Shown here: piece after piece, positions 28,029-35,525 of the stretch
Position numbering within the stretch: the stretch's first letter is position 1
How the letters are laid out: the number at the start of each line of letters is the position of its first letter
DNA from: Fibrobacterales bacterium Fibro_02
Lineage (GTDB): Bacteria > Fibrobacterota > Fibrobacteria > Fibrobacterales > Fibrobacteraceae
Assembly: GCA_001603905.1 (NCBI GenBank)
Contig: LVAE01000008.1
Coordinates: forward strand, 1-64,000
DNA length: 64,000 nt
Direction of reading: 5' to 3'
The notes under the pieces: model-generated
The model's input: only the letters and a program-made list of their open reading frames with translations
Database searches by the model: none
What the model was told of the DNA's origin: nothing
Translations under genes and position numbers: made by a program

Positions 28029-28688
28029 ATGATTATAGCTCGTTATTTACTTCATAAAATGAAAGAAGATGCTTTCGTTCAATTTCAAAAAGCTGTTGGT
28101 TCGATTTTTTCATCTATAAAAGGAAACTCATTTGTTTTTGTTTCTCATAACATCCCAGACAGTTCGCAAGATTCACTTTATTCTATTTTGAATGTTGCTG
28201 GCATCAATAAAGAGCCAAATTCTGAAGATTTACAGATAATTAATCAAATCTTTTCGAATTCGAATCTTCTAACTCAAGATAACATTTCGCAATATCGTAT
28301 TCAGCATGCTGATGTTGTCATTGCCCCCTTTGTAAATGATGAAAAAGATTTAGACTTGTTAAGAAAGATTGAAAATCAGGTTGAATGCCGTATTGTTGTT
28401 TTGCTTGAAGGCTCGTTAAAATCGATTAACCCACTTTTGGATGGTTCCGATAAATTATTAGATATCTATAATATAAAATCTTGTTTTGATAGTCAAAACA
28501 TTTTTTCAAACGATGTTCAGTGTCGTAATGAAGCAAAAAAATGGTTGTATTCTTTACTAAAATATAACTTGTCATTTAAAGAATATTTATCTCTGTTTGA
28601 TGATTATATGGATACATGCGGATTCGATGAACGAGAAAAGAAAAAACAATTTGAACGAATAAACAATCTAGAAATCTATTTGGATTAA
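28029..28688 (+). CDS. Hypothetical protein in radical-SAM locus
   Basis: ORF of 219 aa between precursor and radical SAM gene; no motif recognised. Confidence 0.65.
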   Translation: MIIARYLLHKMKEDAFVQFQKAVGSIFSSIKGNSFVFVSHNIPDSSQDSLYSILNVAGINKEPNSEDLQIINQIFSNSNLLTQDNISQYRIQHADVVIAPFVNDEKDLDLLRKIENQVECRIVVLLEGSLKSINPLLDGSDKLLDIYNIKSCFDSQNIFSNDVQCRNEAKKWLYSLLKYNLSFKEYLSLFDDYMDTCGFDEREKKKQFERINNLEIYLD

Positions 28689-28759
28689 CCCCCTTTTTTA
28701 GAACCTCCCTGTTATCGAGGTCCTTGTTTACTCTCTAAACCTTTTGTAGGAGAAAAAGA

Positions 28760-28981
28760 ATGAAAGCAAAAATTCCGCCGGAGTTAAAAGATCACAAAAT
28801 CAACAACGAAAATGGAATATTAGACGAAAATGAAGATTATATACTGAGGAATACAACAGATCTTTCAGAAGAGGAACGAAAAGAAGAAATTCAATTACAC
28901 AAAAAACAGGAAGATGAACAGCTTCAAAATTCTTCGGAAATATCAAAATTAACAAAATTTATTTCTAGAGAAGAGGTGTAA
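28760..28981 (+). CDS. Small highly charged protein in radical-SAM locus
   Basis: 73 aa, GGAG-type RBS, ends adjacent to the radical SAM start. Confidence 0.6.
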   Translation: MKAKIPPELKDHKINNENGILDENEDYILRNTTDLSEEERKEEIQLHKKQEDEQLQNSSEISKLTKFISREEV

Positions 28982-30439
28982 ATGTTTTACCGTCAATCTC
29001 GCGATACTTTTATCCGTTCCATCGGTGAGTATGGCTATATCTATAGCCAACTTACCAAACACGACCGTACCTACACTCAGGAAGGATGTGCGTTTCTGTC
29101 CGTTATTTCTCGTGAACCGCAAAGTTTGCAAGATCTTTCGGCAAAAGCATGCGAATACTTTGAAGATGTAACTCCTGAAGATATTCAAAATGACATGAAG
29201 GAATTCTTGGATTCCCTAGTTGCCGACCGCTATTTGGTTTGTGCTGAAAATGCTGAAGAATGTGCTGCTAAGGATACATTCTTTAGTTATGCTGAAAATC
29301 CGAAAACATTGTTCACATACAACGCTCAACAAAATCCTGATGACAAAAAACTCTATACCGATACGCAAGAACTTTTAGGAGACTGGTTTCGCGAACATCC
29401 GCAAATTCACAGTTGCCAAATTGAAACGACGAATCGCTGCAACGAGCGTTGTATCCACTGCTACATTCCCCATGAAATGAAAAATGTGGTTTTGCCCTAC
29501 GAAGTGATTGAAAGCGTCCTCAACCAGTTACACGATTTAGGTGTGATGGGATTGACTCTCTCCGGTGGAGAATTATTCACACATCCCGATGCGGAAAAAA
29601 TTCTGCGCAAGGCCCGCGAACTTGATTTTAGTTTCTACGTGCTATCGAACATTACTTTGCTTACTCCGCACATGATAGAAGTTCTCAAGGATGTCAATCC
29701 AAATTATGTGCAGACGTCACTTTACAGCGTTGTTCCCGAAGAGCATGACCATATTACTCAACTAAAGGGATCCTGCGAAAAGACAAAGGCCGCTATTGAC
29801 GCCTTGATTGCGGCGAACATACCCGTGCAAATCAGTTGCCCTGTGATGAAGACGAATTATCACACCTATAAAGATGTATTGAAATACGCTTACGAACGCA
29901 ATTGTAAAGCACAAACTGACTTCGTGATGATGGCTCGATACGATTTTACTACGGATAATCTTGCTGAACGTTTGACGATGGAACAAACAGAAGAGTTACT
30001 CAAGGATATCATTCAGTTTGATCGAGACTATTTAAAGTTGACCGATACACCGGTGCCACCTGTTTCTCGCGAAGAATGGGGAAAACAACCTTTCTGTGGT
30101 ATAGGTATGGATAATCTCTGCATCGCTAGCGACGGCATTGTGTATCCGTGTAGCGGTTGGCAGGGGATGGCTTGCGGCAATGTTCGCGAACAACCTATCA
30201 AGGATATCTGGGAAAAGTCCCCGCAACTGAACAAACTTCGCAACCTTACAAAATCTGCGATTCCGCAATGCTACGATTGTGAAGATAAACAGTTCTGTGC
30301 TCCATGTCTTGTTCGTAATTTCAACGAAAGCGGCGGTGATTATCTGAAGGTTGCTCCGCATTTCTGCAAGGCCGCTCACTTGAATCGCAAACTTGTTGTA
30401 GAAGCAAAGGCTAAAATGCGTAAAGAAAAAGCCGGTTAG
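28982..30439 (+). CDS. Radical SAM/SPASM peptide maturase with N-terminal PqqD-like (RRE) region
   Basis: QIETTNRCNERCIHCYIP (CX3CX2C); C-terminal SPASM Cys cluster CGIGMDNLC..YPCSGWQGMACGNV..CYDCEDKQFCAPC..FC; ~110 aa N-terminal PqqD-like segment. Confidence 0.85.
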   Translation: MFYRQSRDTFIRSIGEYGYIYSQLTKHDRTYTQEGCAFLSVISREPQSLQDLSAKACEYFEDVTPEDIQNDMKEFLDSLVADRYLVCAENAEECAAKDTFFSYAENPKTLFTYNAQQNPDDKKLYTDTQELLGDWFREHPQIHSCQIETTNRCNERCIHCYIPHEMKNVVLPYEVIESVLNQLHDLGVMGLTLSGGELFTHPDAEKILRKARELDFSFYVLSNITLLTPHMIEVLKDVNPNYVQTSLYSVVPEEHDHITQLKGSCEKTKAAIDALIAANIPVQISCPVMKTNYHTYKDVLKYAYERNCKAQTDFVMMARYDFTTDNLAERLTMEQTEELLKDIIQFDRDYLKLTDTPVPPVSREEWGKQPFCGIGMDNLCIASDGIVYPCSGWQGMACGNVREQPIKDIWEKSPQLNKLRNLTKSAIPQCYDCEDKQFCAPCLVRNFNESGGDYLKVAPHFCKAAHLNRKLVVEAKAKMRKEKAG

Positions 30440-30477
30440 AGATTACCGTGTCACGGTGCTTCTCGCAATGGCAAAAT

Positions 30478-31245
30478 ATGCTTTTCGATTTTCATGTTCA
30501 CATGGGGCAGTATTTTGACGACTACTACACGCCGCCACGAATACTGCGTACCCTGCGACTTGCGGGCATTACACACTTCGCGTATTCTAGCACGAGTACG
30601 GTTGTTACCGATGATCCCGATTTTTTGCTAGAAGAGCGAGTTGCCATGCATGAACTTTCGGAAGGTCGTGCCAAGCCTATTTTGTGGGTGACGCACGATA
30701 TGCTAAAACGCTCGCCAAATTTGTCGCTGTACATGAATGATGCCGGTGGTAAAATTTGTGGGTTGAAAATTCACGGTGTATCGGAAAGTTGGTTGCCGAA
30801 TGGCCGCGAACTGCAACGGATATTCAAAATAGCTCAGGAACGGGGCCTGTTTGTGAAACTCCATACCGGTGAACGGGAAGAATGCGAGGCTGGAATGTAT
30901 AGGGAAATCTGCACGAAATTCCCAGATGTCCGAGTTGTTCTCGCCCATGGAAGACCGATTTTGCAAGCTATTGATATGCTGCGTTATTGTCCGAATACCT
31001 TTGTAGACACATCGTTCATGCCGCATAGCCATTTTCAGTTGCTTATAAACGTTGCACAGCAAGAAGGCTTTACGGATCGTATCCTATTCGGTACGGACAC
31101 CCCTATTCCAGGGCGTCACCTTAAAAGTTCGCTCCCTCGCCATTTGCGAAGTAGAATAGACCAAACAAGGCGAATTGCAGGAGAGGACTGGAAGAAAATC
31201 TCTTGGAAAAATGCGAAAAATCTCTTGACTTTCGTATCGAAATAA
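30478..31245 (+). CDS. Amidohydrolase-family metal-dependent hydrolase
   Basis: MLFDFHVHMGQY, GLKIHGVSE, VKLHTGE, VVLAHGRP, ILFGTDTPIP. Confidence 0.78.
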   Translation: MLFDFHVHMGQYFDDYYTPPRILRTLRLAGITHFAYSSTSTVVTDDPDFLLEERVAMHELSEGRAKPILWVTHDMLKRSPNLSLYMNDAGGKICGLKIHGVSESWLPNGRELQRIFKIAQERGLFVKLHTGEREECEAGMYREICTKFPDVRVVLAHGRPILQAIDMLRYCPNTFVDTSFMPHSHFQLLINVAQQEGFTDRILFGTDTPIPGRHLKSSLPRHLRSRIDQTRRIAGEDWKKISWKNAKNLLTFVSK

Positions 31246-31258
31246 GCGATATATATTG

Positions 31259-31993
31259 ATGAGTATGGTTCCCCGCAAGAAAAGTCTTCTAGCGTTTATT
31301 TTTACGTTCCTGTTGCTTTCGGGCTGCGGGCTCAGCGACGATACCCAGGAACAGCTGGAAGATGCCGTTGGCAGGGCTGCAGGTGAAGCTCTGGATTCCG
31401 CGAAATCTAAAACGGCGAACGCTGTTGAAGAACTTTCTACCACTATCGATGAACACGGTGGTGTTCAAGGCTTTTTTGATAGAATAGTCCAATTCATCGA
31501 TGGATTATTTGGAGGCTCTGGAAGCGAGTGCGAAAAAACGCCCGCAAAAAAGATTGAACGTGATGCTCCTAGGACAGTTATCAAGCGCAATGCGGAACAA
31601 CAGAACTACCACGACGAGGTTCTCAGCCTTACCACCTTAAAAACGTCTTCCGTAAACATTGACTGTCTACGCCCTGAACTGGATACCGCCATAAACATAG
31701 TGGTAGCCACCTATCACGAGGTTTTCAAAGACGACAATTATCGCCCAGTAATCACTAGCGGAAACGATTCCGACAAGCACGGCGAACGATCCGCCCATTA
31801 CGCCTGCGCTGCCGTAGACATCCGGATCAAGGATGTGGAAGATGTTAAGATTCGAAAGGCCCTTACAAAGGCCATTACCGAAGACCTTGGCCCCCGATAC
31901 TTCGTTCTCCATGAGGACGTCGGTATGGCAAATGAGCATCTGCACATTCAACTGAAAAGCGGCACCTACAATAGAAACGAAGTGTGGAAATAA
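31259..31993 (+). CDS. Lipoprotein with M15/LAS-type peptidase-like domain
   Basis: LLLSGCGLSDD lipobox; SAHYACAAVDIRIKD and NEHLHIQLK match the SxHxxGxAxD / HxH pattern. Confidence 0.65.
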   Translation: MSMVPRKKSLLAFIFTFLLLSGCGLSDDTQEQLEDAVGRAAGEALDSAKSKTANAVEELSTTIDEHGGVQGFFDRIVQFIDGLFGGSGSECEKTPAKKIERDAPRTVIKRNAEQQNYHDEVLSLTTLKTSSVNIDCLRPELDTAINIVVATYHEVFKDDNYRPVITSGNDSDKHGERSAHYACAAVDIRIKDVEDVKIRKALTKAITEDLGPRYFVLHEDVGMANEHLHIQLKSGTYNRNEVWK

Positions 31994-32094
31994 TCCATAA
32001 ATCTGCTCACCCCCTTTTTACAAATCCCCCATAATTAGCGATATAAATAGGGTGGAGTTGAATGACCTCTACTTCGTTTTTTCTGGAGGCTTGT

Positions 32095-32718
32095 ATGGCG
32101 TCAATTTTGGGTTTTCTCGTTGTCGCGGCGATCGTTATCGTCTTGGCCGTTATCGCCGTCAAGATTCTTATAGCGCTTTTGCCGGTGCTCCTGGTTATTG
32201 GCGGAATCTGCCTAGTGGTTTTTGTTGTGGGTGGCGCGAGTGATGGGGTGAAAGAGGTTAAGAAGGAAATCGCGTATACCCAGAATACCGTTAGGGAGCA
32301 TGTGGTTCAATTTCGGGACGATGTCCAGCGCGAATATCACGAGCAGATGCTTTCGATGACGCGGCATAAATCGGGCGTGAGTTTCAATATGCTCCGCCCC
32401 GAAATGGATAGCGTGATTTCGGTTGTTGCGAGCGTTTATCATACGGCCATGAATGACGACGAGTTCAAACCGCTCATTACGAGTGCAAACGATTACGAAG
32501 GTCATGCGGAAAGGTCTGCGCATTATGTGGGGGCGGCGCTCGACTTCCGCATCAAGGACATTGGCGACAGGGTAGACCGCGAAAAGCTTGTGCAGGCGGT
32601 ACGCGAGGAGCTCGGTAGTCGTTTTGTCGTGCTGCACGAAGATATCGGAAAGGCGAACGAACACCTGCATGTCCAACTGAAAAATGGCACCTACGACCGA
32701 AATGTCGTGTGGAAGTAA
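32095..32718 (+). CDS. Membrane-anchored M15/LAS-type peptidase-like protein (paralog of 31259-31993)
   Basis: N-terminal TM segment; SAHYVGAALDFRIKD and NEHLHVQLKNGTYDRN; GGAGG upstream of the 32095 ATG. Confidence 0.65.
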   Translation: MASILGFLVVAAIVIVLAVIAVKILIALLPVLLVIGGICLVVFVVGGASDGVKEVKKEIAYTQNTVREHVVQFRDDVQREYHEQMLSMTRHKSGVSFNMLRPEMDSVISVVASVYHTAMNDDEFKPLITSANDYEGHAERSAHYVGAALDFRIKDIGDRVDREKLVQAVREELGSRFVVLHEDIGKANEHLHVQLKNGTYDRNVVWK

Positions 32719-32745
32719 AATTTACCGTGTGATAGAGAAGTGTGT

Positions 32746-34149
32746 CTAATCGAACAATTCTTTAATCGTGGTAACCTTGAAGTTATCCTGATTCTTGATT
32801 TTCTTTTTAACTCCAGACGTGATGCCTTTGCGTGAGAAAATCCAGAAATATAGGTTGTCGCGTTTGATGCATGGTGCGCTTGCCTGCAAATTTAAAAGTT
32901 CACTTTCGTCAAAAGGTTTTTCTGTGTATTTGCATTCGCAAATAATTGCATTATTTTGGTCTTGAACAACAATGTCGATTTCTTCTTGCCTTTTTTCAAC
33001 GGGATTGTTTCCCCACCAGCGGCCTATTTCTTCAGCAAAAAATGGTAACTCGCCGTTGTAGGATTTTTCTTTGATGTACTGAGAACACACTCTTTCAAAA
33101 CGATGACCTATATAACCGTTTATGTTTTCAATGGTGAATTCCCGATCGTAGTAAATTTCAGGTGCGATCAATCCGTTCAGCATATTTAAATGTTTGTATA
33201 TGAACCTGAAATAAAAGGCAAAATAGTTTTCCTCAATTGAATAGAGCGTATTGCGCGTTTTGCTTTTTTCACCAACAGGAATTTCGGTTTTGATAAATCC
33301 TAAGTTTTCAAGGACTTTCAAGTATTTCGCTATTTTAGCGCTGTCTCCATCGACTTTAGTCTTTATGTCATTTAGTGTAGATGCGCCCGAATTGATTGCG
33401 AGAAGGATGTTCTTGTAAAAGAGAGTTTCTTTGAGCTCCATACGGAGCAACGTATCAATTTCGTTGTATAGGTAACCCGTCGTGGAAAGGCATGTCTTGA
33501 TGATGTTTTCGCGGATGGAAATCGAATCGTCAAAAAGTGACAGGTATAGGGGAATGCCTCCAAGAATAGAATAGACTGTAAGAACTTCCTCGTTACTGTA
33601 TTTCGGGAAAAACTCTCTTGCTTCTTTGTAAGTGAATGGCTGTAATTTTAAATCTGCTGTTTTGCGGCCGTACAACGGCTTTGTTGAATTGTCGAACAAA
33701 TCTTCAATAACAGAAACTTCGGAACCGCACAATATCAAAAAAATGTTCTTTTTTTTCAGAATGCGGTCTATGGCGTTTTGCAGCCCGGAATCGTATGCGG
33801 GGTTCGAATTGTATAGATAGGTGAATTCGTCAATGATGATGTTAATTCGTTTTGAAAACGAGAATCCGTCGATAAACGAGTAAACATCTTGCCATGTATT
33901 GAGCGCGTTAAGAAAGTCTCCTGTATTCAAGACTCGTTTGAGCTCTGTACAAAAATTGTGAACGTTATCACTTTCGCTACCTTTGTCGGCTGTAAAGAAA
34001 ACGGTATCCTTTTCGTGAAGAGCTGCAAACTGAGCCAAAAGAAAACTCTTGCCGACGCGTCTGCGTCCGTGCATGATGAGCATTTCGAATTTCTTCGAAT
34101 TGTATAGATCTTCGAGTAGCTTGAGTTCCTTTTTTCGGCCGACAAACAT
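32746..34149 (-). CDS. ATP-binding protein, archaeal-type AAA ATPase with DUF234-like C-terminus
   Basis: MFVGRKKELKLLEDLYNSKKFEMLIMHGRRRVGKSFLLAQF; NIIIDEFTYLY; IDIVVQDQNNAIICECKYTEKPF. Confidence 0.85.
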   Translation of the reverse strand: MFVGRKKELKLLEDLYNSKKFEMLIMHGRRRVGKSFLLAQFAALHEKDTVFFTADKGSESDNVHNFCTELKRVLNTGDFLNALNTWQDVYSFIDGFSFSKRINIIIDEFTYLYNSNPAYDSGLQNAIDRILKKKNIFLILCGSEVSVIEDLFDNSTKPLYGRKTADLKLQPFTYKEAREFFPKYSNEEVLTVYSILGGIPLYLSLFDDSISIRENIIKTCLSTTGYLYNEIDTLLRMELKETLFYKNILLAINSGASTLNDIKTKVDGDSAKIAKYLKVLENLGFIKTEIPVGEKSKTRNTLYSIEENYFAFYFRFIYKHLNMLNGLIAPEIYYDREFTIENINGYIGHRFERVCSQYIKEKSYNGELPFFAEEIGRWWGNNPVEKRQEEIDIVVQDQNNAIICECKYTEKPFDESELLNLQASAPCIKRDNLYFWIFSRKGITSGVKKKIKNQDNFKVTTIKELFD

Positions 34150-34150
34150 G

Positions 34151-34195
34151 TTGTTTACTCCAGAGTTATTTACTTTAAAGTTATTTACTCAAGAG
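34151..34195. repeat. 15-bp tandem repeat (3 units) in the leader of the ATPase gene
   Basis: TTGTTTACTCCAGAG / TTATTTACTTTAAAG / TTATTTACTCAAGAG. Confidence 0.75.
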
Positions 34196-34250
34196 TTAAT
34201 ATAAATAAAAACTCGGACGAAAGCAACTCCCTACAGTTTTTTTTCCGTAC

Positions 34251-34332
34251 TTTTGACAAAAACGCCCAAAAACAGCCTGTATTTTTGACAAAAACGCTTT
34301 AAAATGACTTGTGTTTTTGACGGCGTTTTTTT
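34251..34332. repeat. 32-nt period repeat upstream of trxA
   Basis: TTTTGACAAAAACGC at 34251 and 34283, TTTTGACGGCGTTTTTT at 34315, exact 32-nt spacing. Confidence 0.65.
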
Positions 34333-34334
34333 AG

Positions 34335-34349
34335 TGTGACTTAGTCACA
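34335..34349. promoter_or_regulatory. Crp/Fnr-like palindrome upstream of trxA
   Basis: TGTGAC-TTA-GTCACA perfect inverted repeat about 60 nt upstream of trxA; Crp/Fnr regulator gene is next but one. Confidence 0.4.
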
Positions 34350-34409
34350 GACTTTTATCCTCTCAAAATCTAAAATATACCTGTAAACAAGAAAAAAGAG
34401 AGGTAAAAC

Positions 34410-34721
34410 ATGTCTGAAATGAATATCACCAAAAACAACTTCGAACAAGAAGTACTCCACTCCGACAAGCCGGTCCTGATCGATTTCTGGGCTCCTTGGT
34501 GCGGCCCTTGCCGGATGCTTTCGCCCGTGATCTCGGAGATAGCTGAGGAATACGGCGACAAGATCAAGGTCTGCAAGGTGAACGTGGACGATGAAGGCGA
34601 ATTGGCCGCCTCGTTCAATGTCATGAGCATCCCGACGCTTGTGGTCGTAAAGGACGGCAAGGTGACGAATTCTGCAATCGGCGTTCGCCCGAAGGCTCAG
34701 ATTGTAGAAATGATTGGCTAA
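34410..34721 (+). CDS. trxA: Thioredoxin
   Basis: VLIDFWAPWCGPCRMLSPV active site; SIPTLVVVKDGK. Confidence 0.95.
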   Translation: MSEMNITKNNFEQEVLHSDKPVLIDFWAPWCGPCRMLSPVISEIAEEYGDKIKVCKVNVDDEGELAASFNVMSIPTLVVVKDGKVTNSAIGVRPKAQIVEMIG

Positions 34722-34738
34722 TACATATACTCCTTGGG

Positions 34739-34774
34739 CGCCTTTTTTGTATATTGCAAAAGAGGCGTTTTTTT
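34739..34774 (+). terminator. Terminator-like hairpin between trxA and the crp/fnr-like gene
   Basis: GCGCCTTTTTTGTATATTGCAAAAGAGGCG followed by TTTTTTT directly abutting ATG at 34775. Confidence 0.6.
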
Positions 34775-35446
34775 ATGAAAGCAGCTCCGGTTCGTTTGAT
34801 TGTTCCCAGACTCCCGTTCTGGTCGATGCTTTCGTCCGAAGAACAGGCGATTGTGTCGGAACGTGCGGTCGTCAGGCGCTTCGGCAAGGGGCAGCTCGTG
34901 AGCAGCAACAGCTCAGAATGCCTCGGGATTGTCTTCATTCTCGAAGGTGAGATCCGCGTAAGCATGACCTCGGACGAAGGCCGCGAGGTTTCGCTGTACC
35001 ATGCCCGCAAAGATGAAGTCTGCGTATCTACGGCTTCGTGCGTGATTCGGCAGTTGACCTTTGATACGGCGGTGGTGGCCGAAAGGGATACTTCCCTGTT
35101 GGTGGTTCCGGCGATGGTCTGTGCGCGCCTGATGGAATCGAACGTGCATGTGCGCGCCTTTGTCTTCGAAAGCGAAACGGAACGGTTTTCGCAGGCGGTT
35201 CGTGCAATTCAGCTGATGCTGTTCAAGCGCTTTGACCAGCGGCTTGCCTCGTACTTGGTGTCGCATTTTGAAAGGAGCGGCTCCGACGAAATCCGGAAAA
35301 CGCAGGAAGAAATTGCCCGCGACGTGAATTCAGCCCGCGAGGTGGTGGCCCGTATGCTTCGCGAATTTGCAGATAAGGGACTTGTCGAAATCAGACGAGG
35401 CCTCATCAAGTTACACAACGTGGATGGCCTTCGCAAGATTTTGTGA
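34775..35446 (+). CDS. Crp/Fnr family transcriptional regulator
   Basis: cNMP-binding-like N-terminus (FILEGEIRVSMTSDEGREVSLYHARKDEVC) and C-terminal HTH (TQEEIARDVNSAREVVARMLREFADKGLVEIRRGLIKLHN). Confidence 0.88.
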   Translation: MKAAPVRLIVPRLPFWSMLSSEEQAIVSERAVVRRFGKGQLVSSNSSECLGIVFILEGEIRVSMTSDEGREVSLYHARKDEVCVSTASCVIRQLTFDTAVVAERDTSLLVVPAMVCARLMESNVHVRAFVFESETERFSQAVRAIQLMLFKRFDQRLASYLVSHFERSGSDEIRKTQEEIARDVNSAREVVARMLREFADKGLVEIRRGLIKLHNVDGLRKIL

Positions 35447-35525
35447 TGAAATCGGGCGCTTATTCTCATAAATTATCGTAAAATTCGTTCGGGGTGCAGG
35501 TCTTGCGCCCTTAACTTTTGTATTT

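Noticed and set aside
34251-34332. 32-nt spaced repeats considered as a CRISPR array
   Set aside because: Only two good units plus one degenerate, no spacer-sized unique sequence between conserved repeats, no cas genes.
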